The translations under genes and the position numbers were made by a program. Below are positions 1 to 11,930 of a stretch of 64,000 bases of DNA, piece by piece. The notes below the pieces were generated by a model. It had not been told where the DNA came from. It was given only the letters and a program-made list of their open reading frames with translations, and did no database searches. The first letter of the stretch is position 1; each line of letters begins with the position of its first letter. This DNA is from Flaccisagitta enflata (Eukaryota > Chaetognatha > Sagittoidea > Aphragmophora), in NCBI GenBank assembly GCA_965153355.1, contig OZ231127.1:69936001-70000000 (forward strand), written 5' to 3'.

Positions 1-1080
1 AGGGAGAAGGTGGGGAAGAGGCTTTAGTGAGAGGGGGAGAGAGAAGAAGGGAGAATTAAATGTTGGTGGTGGTGGTGGTGGTGGTGGTGGTGGATGGAAG
101 GGGGCGAAGAGGGAGTGTGGAGGCAGCGGAGAAGGGGAGCTGGGGAGATTATTGGGGGAGAAGCGGGAAAAGAGTGCGCCGCATATGCCAATAAGTTTTA
201 CGCCTCCTCATGAATACTGTAGAGTGTAGACTATCAACGCAATATCGCCTTACGACGTCGTTTACGGCGAAACTATTCACATCATCGCCAGGGTTAAAAA
301 TAATCGATCAGCATCAGAGATTTTTTGGGTCGGAAATTTCAAAAATCTTTTTTTCATTTTATGTTGAATCGATAAGTATTCTGAGCATAATCAATGCTCC
401 AAAAATTTTTTTAGGTAACTAAACGAAAAGGTAGTGATAAAAATTAGTTTAACGCCCAATAAGACATTGTTACCACAACGTTTTCCACCTATCTTAGTTC
501 GTGTGATCACGGGCCATTATATTCAGCAAGTTGAGCATGATTGTAGGGGAATTGATTCCATGAGCGCAAGTTGTTGAAAAAAACGCTTCAGTTAAAGTCA
601 CTCCTTACCCACCGGAGTTCACGGGTAAGATACCTTAGCAAAATCCGTATCAACACTGTAGTTCTTTTCTTGATTAGTTGCCGAAAACTTGAGCCCTGGC
701 GCATTTTCTTTTCGCTGGTTCCATTTATATTTTTTTCCAACAAATAATAATTCCTAAGCTGTTTGCTACGGATTTTCTTTTCACTCTAAGCTACTTTAGA
801 AACAGACTCTTGTATGAGATATGGATACTATCCACTGTTATGCGAGATCCTTTGCTCACTTTTCGATGGTAAGCCGTGAAACCATAACCGCTACGCTCTA
901 AAATTGTTCACCCATTTACAACGCATCACCCATAATCATGCTTAGCGTGCATTTGAGTGTCTGGAGAGCATTTTGAGGGTGAGGCTGAGCGAAATTCGGG
1001 TGTAAATTTTTACTATCACTTTATGCAAATGACGGTTGAGGAGGAAATTAATTCGGTCGAGTTTTTGAATGGCCAATATG
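1..1080. other. non-coding sequence, no gene recognised
   Basis: Purine-rich opening with a GGT run at about 63-95, then mixed-composition sequence. The only open frame (70 codons at 210-422) shows no domain, signal peptide or family resemblance, so I see no supportable gene. Confidence 0.5.
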
Positions 1081-1332
1081 GACGGATGAGAGAAAAAGAC
1101 GAGAAAGGTTAGGGAAGGAAGATAAAATAAAGAAGAGAGACCGAACGAAGGAGGGGGAGATGGGGGTGGGTAGAGTGACCGAGCGAAGGAGGGGGAGCCG
1201 AGGGTGGGTAGAAAAGGTGGAGGGTGGTTAAGGGAACAGTATCAGCCACCAGTCCGCGATGAAAGAAAGCACTTCAAGAGTTCAAGTTTAATGAGAAAAT
1301 GGGGCCGGATCAAGCAATGGCGACTTGGGGAT

Positions 1333-1363
1333 AGAAAGAAAGAAAGCAAGAAAGAAAGAATGA

Positions 1364-1451
<88 letters not shown>

Positions 1452-1680
1452 ATGAAAGAAAGAAGAAAAGAAAGAAAGAAACAGAGAGAGGAAGAGAAAG
1501 AAGAAATGGGGTTGGCGAAAGATGCGTCGAAAAAGGAAACCACGTGATGAAAGAAAGATCAAAGCACAACTAGGCCTACATGGCCGAAATAGAATGGAAA
1601 CAAGAAAGGAAATGAGAAGACAGATAGGCAGACAAACAGACAAACAGACAAACAGACACATAGACAGTCAAACAAACAGA
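1333..1680. repeat. (GAAA)n microsatellite grading into CAGA/CAAA repeats
   Basis: Near-pure GAAA at 1333-1490, then degenerate purine-rich sequence and a CAGACAAA-like tract to about 1680. Apparent proteins on both strands here (KERK or SFFL repeats) are translations of the microsatellite. Confidence 0.95.
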
Positions 1681-2033
1681 AAATCAAAGGAGACCAGCGA
1701 AAAAAACATGAAGAGAAATTTTGCAACAAGTAGACAGGCTACACAAACAATACAATGCTGAGAACATGAGACCCTCAGCATGCTTGTTATCAAACAAAGG
1801 TAGTTAATGGACATGATGGCGAAAAGATTCAATTGAAGAGAGACAAGCGAGCAACCAATAAAATTATCAAAAAAGACCGTAAAACAGCGATCCATTTAAT
1901 GATTGACAAGGCAGAGATCATAATATGACCAAGAGAGAGCCTGAAATTGGTGGGAAAAAATAAAATGGATTGATTTTTTAGTGTGGCAATTTGTAAACTA
2001 TTCAACTCCCATTCTTCATCCCCACTTTTCTAT

Positions 2034-2036
<3 letters not shown>

Positions 2037-2095
<59 letters not shown>
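2037..2095. repeat. (CT)n microsatellite
   Basis: Uninterrupted CT dinucleotides of about 58 bp. Confidence 0.97.
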
Positions 2096-2101
<6 letters not shown>

Positions 2102-2305
2102 TTTCTTTTAACTAACATTTCAGCGTTCATTGGAAATGAAATGTCGACCTTATTGTTAGAGAAAAAAAATCTAATCGTAACTTTGATTTATCACCTTCTG
2201 GATGATCACAATAGCCACCGTCAAACACTTTACCTAGACAATTGCTGGACCAAAATAATCAATTAAACAATTATCCCCGCATCTGACCTTTCTCTTTCTT
2301 TCCGA

Positions 2306-2460
2306 AACAAGACCGGATACAGGGCAACCGTAGTCGCCTGCGGAAGGATAGGGGCAGTGATGAAAAAGACTAATCAGCAATCAAAAATTGGTTGGCCTTT
2401 GTCGTCACTGCCCCTGCCCACCTGCTCACGACTTTGGTAGCCGTGTATTTGGTCATGTTG
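2306..2460. mobile_element. family A, two left ends head to head
   Basis: Starts AACAAGACCGGATAC, then GTCGCCTGCGG and GGGGCAGTGATGA. After about 30 bp the same left end returns inverted: TCACTGCCCCTGCCCACCTG, then GTAGCCGTGTATTTGG and CATGTT. There is no right-end hairpin or GACC microsatellite. It is a foldback made only of left ends. Confidence 0.8.
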
Positions 2461-2559
2461 TATACAATATATTTTCCTTTCCTTTATGCGAATTTTCATT
2501 GCTAATTCAAACGCGTGATTGGTCGAACCAGAAAGAAAAAACATTCTCTTCCGGATCGA

Positions 2560-2570
2560 TCGATTGATTG

Positions 2571-2605
<35 letters not shown>

Positions 2606-2612
2606 ATTGACC
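2560..2612. repeat. (GATT)n microsatellite
   Basis: Tandem GATT with one TTATT interruption. Confidence 0.95.
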
Positions 2613-2671
2613 AATTGATTCATACAAAGAAGGGCTTTGTTCGATGGGCAATGGAATGCTTCAGTTTGGTG

Positions 2672-3520
2672 TAGTAGACCACTGGCGTATTGTGATGTGG
2701 CGTGGTAGGCTACAACCTTAAAGTGATTTGGTGTGATAGGCCATGGGCGTGGTGTGATTTGGTGTGGTGCACTATGGTCGTAGATCGGTGTAGCCGGGTG
2801 TGGTGGGCCACTGGCGTGGTGTGATGTGGTGTGGTGTCGTGCACTATCTTCGCATATTTTTGTAGTCTGGTGTGGTGGGCCACACGGACGTGGTGTGATT
2901 TGGTGTAGTGCACTATGGTCGTACTATCTAGCTCATAATTATATCAACATCTGGGAAAAAGCATCAACTTTGGAAGAATACTGCTCCTAAATAGATTGAA
3001 CTACAGACCCCAGATTAGTCGCATTTGAAAGAATTTGAACAACTCTTTCAAATGGGACCCACCTGGTAATTGCAACTTTTTTCATTAAGAAGCAGCATTC
3101 TTTCAAAGTTGAAGCTTCTTTTCAGATGTTGATATATTTATGAGCTAGATAGTAGATCTGTGTAGTCTGGTGTGGTGGGCCATCGGCGTGTTGTGATGTG
3201 GTGTGGTGCACTATGGTCGTAGATCGGTGTAGTCTGGTGTGGTGAGCAACCGGCGTGGTGTGATATGGTATGGTGCACTATGGTCGTAGATCGGTGTTGT
3301 CTGGTGTGGTGGGCGATCGGCGTGGTGTGGTGTGTTATGGTGGTCGTAGACTGGTGAAGTCTGGTGTGACAGGCCACCGGCGTGGTGTGATTAGGTGTGG
3401 TGCATGGTGAGCCATGGTTGTAGATCGGTGTAGTGGTGTGACAGGCCACCGGCTTGGTGTGATTCGGTGTGGTTAGCCATGGTTGTAGATCGGTGTAGTC
3501 TGGTGTGGTGGGCCGTCGGC
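2672..3520. repeat. 67-bp GT-rich minisatellite
   Basis: The repeat includes GTAGATCGGTGTAGTCTGG and GGCGTGGTGTGAT. The segment CTATGGTCGT recurs at 3211 and 3278, a 67-bp period. Units vary by substitutions and small deletions. The array is interrupted by a foldback MITE at 2934-3152. Complementary-strand frames read as HTRLHRST-like repeats and are not supported as genes. Confidence 0.92.
2934..3152. mobile_element. foldback MITE with TA target site (TIR CTATCTAGCTC)
   Basis: The inverted ends CTATCTAGCTCATAA and TTATGAGCTAGATAG extend about 31 bp with one or two mismatches. TA flanks both sides (2932-2933 and 3153-3154). Removing the element and one TA restores GGTCGTAGATC, exactly what neighbouring minisatellite units read, so the surrounding array supplies the empty site. 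TA duplication fits the Tc1/mariner superfamily; no transposase is present. Confidence 0.9.
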
Positions 3521-3922
3521 GGTCTCTTGAATCCAAGAATTAATGAATATCTGATGAAGTTTCAGAGACTCGGTCGTGGGTTTCCTCAAAGAGTATGGAT
3601 CTCAATTCTTCTATCATATTTTCTGTTACTGAATCAGAGAAACGCCATTCATGTACCACACTATGGATGTTCCTAGGCTTACTCACGTCATGGAAGAGGA
3701 GGGGCGGAGACGAGCGTTTGTAACGCTTTTATACTCAATAATTACAATCATTATAAAGCCTGTTAGAGAGTCATGACACGCGAACCCGCGGCGAAAACAT
3801 CTCAGATAATTAACCTCACTCTTCTAGTTATTTTGTTTACTTTTGTTCATTTTTGGTCTTGGTTTTTGAATACTAATAATACCCGCCTGATTAGGCCCTC
3901 CAAAAAGTATCTTGTGGAGTAT

Positions 3923-4250
3923 TTTTAGTCGCGTGCACGCGACTCTACAACCCGCTTTGTCAGTCCGTCGGTCCGTCCATCCGTCCGTCCGTCGGTCCGT
4001 TGGTCCGTCACACTTTACTTTTTTATTTTAGTTATTTCTAGTCATTCTAAGTCATTCTAAGTCATTTTAAGTCATTCTAAGTTATTTAAAGTCACTTCAG
4101 TCAAATAGGTCAAAGTAGTCATTTCAGTCATTTTAGGTCTTTTTAAGTCATTTAAAGTTGTCTTGAGTCATTTTAAGTCCTCTTGAGTCAATAAAAGTCA
4201 TCTTAAGTTATTTATGTCTCGCACGCGACTTATAGGTGTTGGCCTTGTTT
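3923..4250 (-). mobile_element. family A element, long version with internal GTCATT repeats
   Basis: Reading inward from the right end on the minus strand: the palindrome AGTCGCGTGCACGCGACT, then ACAACCCGCTTTGTC and a GTCC/GTCGG microsatellite. The other end is GCACGCGACTTATAGGTGTT followed by GGCCTTGTTTT. The interior (about 4029-4215) is a degenerate 10-11 bp AAGTCATTTT/C tandem repeat not seen in most copies. The 63601-63790 copy shares this internal type. Confidence 0.88.
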
Positions 4251-4332
4251 TCTCTTGACTGGAATAGAGAAAAATGATTTTGACAAAAGTGAATCTAATC
4301 TTGCTAAGGCTAAGATAATATAGGCTTCACCT

Positions 4333-4780
4333 ACAAAACAGGTGTTTTACCATACGACTAAAAAAAGACGCACTTTTGGATGGCTAATTTTACCTATGAT
4401 TCAAAGAAAAACCTATCAAAATCTTAGGTCATCTGAAAGCCCTTTGAAAGTGCTTTCATTTGGCGCAAATCTGGTATTGCTCTTTTTTCGTTTAGAAATG
4501 GCAGTAGTTTGTGTGAAAACGTTGCCCATTTCAGTTTTGCAATCCCTATGTAACAAGGCCGGATACACGGCTACCTTAGTTGCGTGCGGTGGGCAGGGGC
4601 GGCGAAAAAAAGCAAAGTGTGACCGACAGACAGACAGACAGACAGACGGACAAAGCGGGTTGTAGAGTCGCGTGCACGCGACTAAAAATGCATTTTAGCA
4701 AATTAGTGTTTCTCTTTGCAAGGCTCAAGCTTCTAAACCGTTTGAGATACGGAGCTGGGATTGGTCTAGATTTATAAGCA
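4333..4780 (+). mobile_element. family B dispersed repeat, interrupted by a family A element
   Basis: Flanks on both sides of 4553-4688 match, in reverse complement, one continuous repeat at 37668-37975. Shared landmarks are ACTAAAAAAAGACGCACTTT, TGGCGCAAATCTGGTATTGC and TTTGAGATACGGAGCTGGGA. The outer ends are imperfect inverted repeats around AAAAAGACGCAC, so B is probably a TIR-type element. No coding capacity is recognised. Confidence 0.85.
4553..4688 (+). mobile_element. family A element, compact complete copy
   Basis: Begins ACAAGGCCGGATACACGGC, carries AGTTGCGTGCGG and GGGCAGGGGC, then GACAGACAGAC microsatellite, ACAAAGCGGGTTGTAGAG, the 18-bp palindrome AGTCGCGTGCACGCGACT and AAAAA. 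About 136 bp. It is inserted in family B, where the uninterrupted relative at 37.7 kb defines the pre-insertion site. Confidence 0.92.
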
Positions 4781-4789
4781 GGTGCGTCT

Positions 4790-6660
4790 TTTTCCTTAGC
4801 CGAATGATAAGGTTTCTCCTATGCACTATGGGAGGCAGTCGCTTCTGTAGTCCACTCAGTTCCATACAACAACCCATTAATTACAACATGGGAGACAGAG
4901 GCATATGAAAAATATTCCGGTGACGGCTATATTGAAACAGACATGAACAAATGGCGAGGTTCATAACTCACTGGTTAATCACATCGCATTTGTGACGTTT
5001 ATCGGAATCAATGCCCGCGAGTCTCCTTGCCTGAGCGCGAGACTGAGGGCGTGTTTCCAGTAGCGGCAACAAACGCAATTACAAGGGTGATTGAGTCACT
5101 TTTGATTCCCCCCCCCCGCCTTTGATTTTCTTCCCCGCAACGCGTCGCATTTTGAAATCTATGTTTTTTTCCCCAAAAAGCAATAAAACAGTGTAGTTAA
5201 GGTTTAAATTGTGTTAAATTATGTTTTACTAACTAGTTTTTATGATTTAGTACTGTCAAAAGCTTTATTTTCCCCAAATTTTCTTTTTTTTCTCTTTTCT
5301 CCCCTTTGATTTCCTTCCCAATTTCCAAACCCTTTGATTCCCCCCCCCCCCCCACCAGGGAAGGGGGGAACTCAATAATATACAGGCCTGCGCAATTATT
5401 TAGATTGATTGCGTTTACAGTGGGAGGGAGTGAGCAGAATGAGTAAGCGAGCCTATGAATACTATTGAACAGCATGCCGCAGAGCCAATGAGCGGATGGA
5501 GCAGTGCGAGCAAACAAATGTGGCGAGCGACCGAGTGGCCACGTTTTGTCACTCGTTTGTCTGTCTGCAGTAACAGTCCTTGTATCTCATTCTTTGGCTG
5601 GGTCCCTTTTTTTCGTAATGAAAAAAAGAATCAGATGTTTTATTTATGAGTTCAAAATGAAAGAAAAAGAATGTTTAATTTATGAAGCTACACCCTTCCA
5701 CCTACGAGCCACGTGTCTGTATTTTGTTCTCTTTCATCTGACGGCTTCATTACGAAGATTTTTTTTTCCTCTGCAATTCTGCACGCGAGTACGTACACAG
5801 TTAAAAGCTAATCAAGTGAATAAGCGAGTGAGTTCACAGTCAGAGTGAATTTTTATTGGATACTTCGACCTGTAAATTATCTTTCCTGATTACGAATTCA
5901 TGCGCAGCTTCTTTACATCTTAAAAAAAAACTCAACCTGCAAAAGTTTCCCTTATTCTTAGCGCCCTTCAATCTATCCACATGATGCACTATCCAGCAAA
6001 TCAAACCCGTTTAGCCCAACCAGGCCAACCGTCATCTTCAGAAGTCCTTCATTGCGAACTATCCAGCCCATTCAGACAATCTAGCCTGTTAGCTTAACCA
6101 GCCCAACCAACCTATCCTTCGATCCTCAAATAATTCACTGCCTCGCACATCCATCTCACCTCCATGATGTCTCTTGCTCTCGTCTGGTCGCGATGTTGAC
6201 CTTAACATATGGAGAAAAAAAAACAACAAATTCATGGCTCAGTATTCTGAAAAAAATATACCATTTAGACAGATACTATTAAGTTTTCACGTTCGCAGAC
6301 ATTGATTACGTGATGGCTAAAAGTTTTGTCGAGACTTGACAGTAACAGGAGAGGAATGTAGAAATGGACAAAATATCAAACGAATTCAACCGGGAAAAGG
6401 CGCGTGTGGTTGGGCGGGGCAATATCTCCAGAAAAGAATTTTCTATGAAACAAAAAAATGGATGGCCAGCTTTTAAATGACAATAAACTTCATCGGGATG
6501 ATTGACAATTTGAAATGGTAGAAAAGGCAAAGAAACAAAGCGTAAAACATAATTAATTGACGGATCAACGTAGGGACATGACAGACCGACAAACCAACCA
6601 GTGGCTGTCGCCAAACATGTGAATTGCATGTGTGTTTGTACATTGACAAGAAAAAATAAA
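4790..6660. other. no gene recognised; two poly-C tracts
   Basis: Mixed-composition sequence with C-runs near 5107 and 5340 and recurrent CCTTTGATT between them. Open frames are short and overlapping in several phases, with no recognisable domain. Confidence 0.45.
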
Positions 6661-6667
6661 AAAAAAT

Positions 6668-6922
6668 AGAGTGAAATAAAACCCTGTATAATATAACAAC
6701 AGGTAGTGAAAGACAGCATAAACCAAAACCCTCTATAAATGAGAATAGAAAGTGAAAGACAGCATGAAACAAAACCATGTATGATATACCAATTGGAAGT
6801 GAAAAACAGTATGAAACAAAACGCTATTCAAATGAAAACAAAAAGTGAAGGACGACATGAAACAAAAACCTTTATGATATAAAAATAGAAAGTGAAAGAC
6901 AGCAGTAAAACAAAAACCTCGG
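6668..6922. repeat. degenerate minisatellite of about 53 bp
   Basis: The core GTGAAAGACAGCATGAAAC followed by AAAACC and a TATGATATA-like stretch recurs about five times with drift. Complementary-strand frames (FHFLF-like repeats) are by-products. Confidence 0.8.
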
Positions 6923-7111
6923 AAGAAAAAAAAAAAGAAAAACACAGGGTCAAGTTATAGTGAATTGCTTAACGCAATTCACAATCAGCCTAAAAGCTAC
7001 TTACAGCATTACAATCTGGCGCCTCTGAATTGAACATCGAGGAAAAAAAGGACAACTTGATTCGTCCTTGGAATTGGAAAAATAAAAAAAGACTCCGGAA
7101 TTCTAAAGTTT

Positions 7112-7390
7112 TTAGATGCGTCCTCGCATCTCTATAAGAGGGTTTGTCCGTCCGTCCGTCGGTCCGTCCGTCGGTCGGTCCGTCCGTCCGTCGGTCGGTC
7201 CGTTACGCCTGTGCAAAAACCAAGTTTTTTCGGCTTTTTAGATGCGTCCTCGCATCTCTATAAGAGGGTTTGTCCGTCCGTCCGTCCGTCCGTCCGTCGG
7301 TCGGTCCGTCGGTCGGTCCGTCCGTCCGTCCGTCCGTCGGTCGGTCCATTACGCCTGTGCAAAAACCGCGTTTCTCGGCTGTTTTTGGCC
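7112..7390 (-). mobile_element. family A right ends, two in tandem (GATGCG subfamily)
   Basis: TTAGATGCGTCCTCGCATCT followed by ATAAGAGGGTTTGTCC and a GTCC/GTCGG microsatellite occurs twice in the same direction, about 127 bp apart. Each copy runs to ACGCCTGTGCAAAAACC. The hairpin arms are GATGCG and CGCATC. No left end is visible, so this is a tandem duplication of a truncated element. Confidence 0.85.
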
Positions 7391-7793
7391 ACGGTGAGAT
7401 CCTACACTGAAACAAATGATCAACCAGCATGTTTTGAGAGCCTCCTCTATTACTCAATCATTTCACCCGTCTGTTCGTCCATCTGTCTCTCCGTATATGT
7501 CACATGATCAATACACGCAGAGACACAGTCCGGACGCATCTTTGCCCGGTCGGGCTTGTTCTTTTCTTTTTCATTCTTTTTTTGCGTCTCTCTTTCCTTC
7601 CGACAGAAGGACATCTTCTTCTCCGTTTTCTATTTTTCCGTCTCTCTTTTCTGTGTCTATTTACAGTATCTAGTTATGATAGTTTTGTTGACACTTTTGC
7701 CCATTTAAATTTTAATTCTCGAACCTAACCGCAAGACACTATAGATTTTAGTAAGTGACGTTTATGGATTTCAAAAAGCTTTGTTGTCGCCTG

Positions 7794-7970
7794 CTATGCG
7801 ACTCTATAAGCCACTTTTCGGGCAGTCGATCGGTCCATCGGTCAGTCCGTCCATCACATTTGTTGATTTTCGCTTTTTATATCACCGCTCCTGCCAAAGT
7901 ACTGCGATGGCCACCATCATTACTGCCCCTGCCCTCCCGCAGGCTACTGTAAGGGTTGTCCTAGTTGTTT
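7794..7970 (-). mobile_element. family A element (GTCGCCTGC subfamily), diverged
   Basis: Right end GTCGCCTGCTATGCGACTCT with AAGCCAC, followed by a GTCGG-type microsatellite, CTGCCCCTGCCCTCCCGCAG and a decayed left end. Its right-end type resembles the copy at 55060. Confidence 0.75.
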
Positions 7971-8078
7971 ATAGAGGCAGTTGAGTCTGCCTTTAGTGAT
8001 GTCATCTTGTTATAACATGTAGAAATAAAATCAAAATTTTCATTCAAATTTACTTTGAAGCAAAACAATTTTTTTTTT

Positions 8079-8299
8079 TAGTCCCGTGCAAGCGACTCTA
8101 CAACCCGCTTTGTCCGTCCGTCCGTTGGTTGGTTGGTAGGTTGGTTGGTCGGTCGATCAGTCGGTGGGTCGGTCACTTTTTCCTTTTTTATGATTTTATT
8201 TCTTTGACCTCACTGCTCCTGCCCAAATGGTCTGGTGACCTCAAATATGGCCCCTGCCCACCCGCACGCGACTTGGGTAACCGTGTATCCGGCCTTGTT
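8079..8299 (-). mobile_element. family A element, complete with long interior
   Basis: Right end AGTCCCGTGCAAGCGACT (two arm mismatches), then ACAACCCGCTTTGTCC and a GTTGG microsatellite. The interior TATGATTTTATTTCTTTGAC leads to CTGCCCACCCGCACGCGACT and the left end GTATCCGGCCTTGTT. The interior is nearly identical to the copy split by a MITE at 55679-56506. Confidence 0.9.
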
Positions 8300-8746
8300 T
8301 ACTCTCACTGACGATTAGGGCCTCTTGAGCGAGCTTGTTTCTCATTCCGTCTATTATCTGAATTCTTGCTTTTCCCTTCTTTCACTCATCTCATCAACGA
8401 TTCTTAAAAATACTGCGTCTTTCAACACTTCTACTTTCCCGCTCTCTCTTTTTTTCAATCCTTCTTCGTTTCTAACTTCTCTCTCTCTCTCTCTCCCTTT
8501 CTTTAAAATATTCCCCCATTCTTTCTGTCATACTGTCTTATCTTTCTGATATTCACCCATTCTTTCTGTCTTTCTATTTCTCTTCCACTCTCTAAACTCG
8601 ATCCCATTGCCCCACTTACGCGGTTTGTCAATATTGTGAATCTCCGAACTTGAGCAAAGTTTGGATTAACATAGAAAATGAAGTGTCGACCCCTGAAAAG
8701 TAAGGCAAAATATTTGAGGCTTAGAGAAACAAGGAGACGCAGCATT

Positions 8747-9500
<754 letters not shown>

Positions 9501-9943
9501 ACAACATGAATTATAACAGCCACAAAAATGAGAATAATATAACAAAGAAATAAGACGAGACAACAAATCAAAGTGAGGAAGAAGAAGAATAATAAAAAAT
9601 CTTGGGACAGATTTCTGCTTCTGACTCACGCAAAAGAAAGAAGAAGCAGAAAATTTTCACAATCGATTTTTAACGTCCATTTTCAGTCAAGTATCCTGTC
9701 TCTCAGTCTCAGCGTCACTTTCTAACAGTCACACTCCATCCTTGTCTTTTTCTGTCTTTCTGTCTGTCTGTCGGTCTATCTTGCTCTTTCCTCGTCTCTC
9801 CTCGCCTATCTTCGTGGAAGTCTCTCTCTCTCTATCTTTCTTTCTATCTTTCATTTTTGTATCATCGACATTCAAAATTGAAAAGGAGAAGAAATTTAGA
9901 AATGGAAAAAACTTCAAAAAAGATTTTTTTAAGGAAGAAACAC

Positions 9944-10049
<106 letters not shown>

Positions 10050-10736
10050 TTGCGGAGACAATGGCATTTGCATTGAATTTAACAACTCCAAAGTTATAGA
10101 GTGAAAAAATGGAGAACTCTTCTATTAGCCGCAAGGAAAGGAATAAAAGAGTTTTTTTCTCCTTGCCCATCAAGGCCATCATCTTCTCTTTTATGCCTTT
10201 TGGGCAGAGGCCTTTTAAGGTGAAGTGTGAGAACCATCTGTAGATTGTAAAACATGAGTTTTTCTTGTCCCTTTCATTGATCCTTAAAAAAATTTGGCCG
10301 TAAATTCTGGGTTGTGACAAAAAAAGACGTTACCCGAATTGCCATCAAAATCCTCAAAAACTAAAAAAATCATGATTTTAGTGCGGTAATTCAATAAGTT
10401 GTCTTAGATATATTCAAAAGATGTCTCCAATATACTCATAAGTTGTCTCTAAGCTTTTATGATACTCTGGGTTATGGAGGGACTTAAAATGTTTCGGCTG
10501 TAGGGGCCGCAGTCCTGTTTTACTCTCCATTTTCTGTTTATCCATCATATTTTCACTTTCCTTTTTCCTGTCATTTGAAATCTGTCAACGGAAACTTGAA
10601 ATTAGGGCTTTTCCTTTTTTTCTACCTGATAACTAGTAATTAGACGGAGGAAAAAAGTACGAAGCTCACATTACGAGTTGATTCATCTGACGCTTAGTTT
10701 GCCAATTCTCTTTTCATTTTGCTGCTTTTCTGTGTG
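10050..10736. other. no gene recognised
   Basis: AT-rich unique-looking sequence with short poly-A and poly-T runs. No long frame, element end or RNA fold could be supported. Confidence 0.45.
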
Positions 10737-10834
10737 GTTATCTGTCTGTCTGTCGGTTTTTCTGTCTCTCGGTTTGTCTGTCTGTCTTTCTGTCTGTCTG
10801 TCTGTCTATCTGTCTGTTTGTCTGTCTGTCTTTA

Positions 10835-10881
<47 letters not shown>

Positions 10882-10884
10882 ATT

Positions 10885-10922
<38 letters not shown>

Positions 10923-11180
10923 GGTCTGTCGGTCTGTCGGTCTGTCGATCTGTCAGTCTGTCTGTCTGTCTGTCTGTCTGCCTGTCTGTCTGTCTTTCTG
11001 TCTGACTGTCTGTTTATCTATCTGTCTATCTGTCTTTCTGTCTGTTTTCTGGCTGTCTTTCTATCTTCCTGTCGTTGTATTTATCTCTTTCTGTCTGTCT
11101 GTCTGTCTGTCTGTTCGCTCGTCTGTTCATGTGTTTGTCAGCCCGTTTGTTTCTCAGTCTGTCTCTCTTTCTCAGTTTCT
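10737..11180. repeat. (CTGT)n microsatellite, imperfect
   Basis: About 440 bp of tetramer CTGT with scattered CGGT, CTTT and CTAT variants. Frames reading CLSVCLSV are translations of the tetramer. Confidence 0.97.
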
Positions 11181-11655
11181 GTCTCTAGAAGCGCCTCAGT
11201 TAAACTAAGAAAAGAAGAGGAGATTGTAAACCTTTTCTTCGTTTGTACATTGTGTCTTTTACTGGGATTCCATCTTAATACCTTTATAATTCTTCTTTTC
11301 ATAATTCTGCTTTTCAAAAGTGGATTTGATCATTGGCCCTCCCAAGAAGACAGCAAAAAGATAGAGAGCTCACGTCATATCAGTGGTTAAGAGAAACGAT
11401 GACAAATCGATGTCAAATCACGAACTATCGCTCTTGCATATCTCGCTTTCTCGAGACCTCTAGCTTATGTCCTCACTCGGGTCTAGAAACCAATGCCAGC
11501 ATAGCATAGTGGATCAGAGAGATTAAAACGTACATTAGAGGCATCACAAACAATTGTGTTTTTTCCTCCTTAGAACGATAGGTTCGTTACAGACGAATTT
11601 TCATTACTCTCAGATGGGTTGTAGCGGAGTTGAACCATATTTTTTTCATCTTTCC

Positions 11656-11780
11656 GAACACGGCTACCCAAGTCGCGTGCAGGTGGGCAGGGGCAGTGAT
11701 GAAATAGGCTTATAAAACATTTGGGCAGGGGCATAGGTAGAATAACCGCCTGTAAACGCTGAACAAGCAAAGTGTTACAA
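11656..11780 (+). mobile_element. family A, left part only
   Basis: GAACACGGCTACCCAAGTCG, CGTGCAGGTGGGCAGGGGCA and GTGATGAAATAGGC are left-end sequence. It stops at AGCAAAGTGTTAC, just before the GACC microsatellite should begin; the right hairpin is missing. Confidence 0.78.
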
Positions 11781-11930
11781 ACACATATTTGGGCCCAGTT
11801 GTATTTAGATGAATATCATATCCAGCAAACTGTGGGATTAAACTTCCCCTCGTTAGAATTGCTGCTACCCTGCTACCCCCCTCGCCGCCTTCCCACCCCC
11901 CCCCTTTCCCCGCCCTCTTTTGGGCAGCGG

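Noticed and set aside
11490-11595. tRNA-like A box (TAGCATAGTGG) and weak B box (GGTTCGTTAC)
   Set aside because: The spacing could fit, but the B box departs from consensus and no acceptor or anticodon stems could be drawn.
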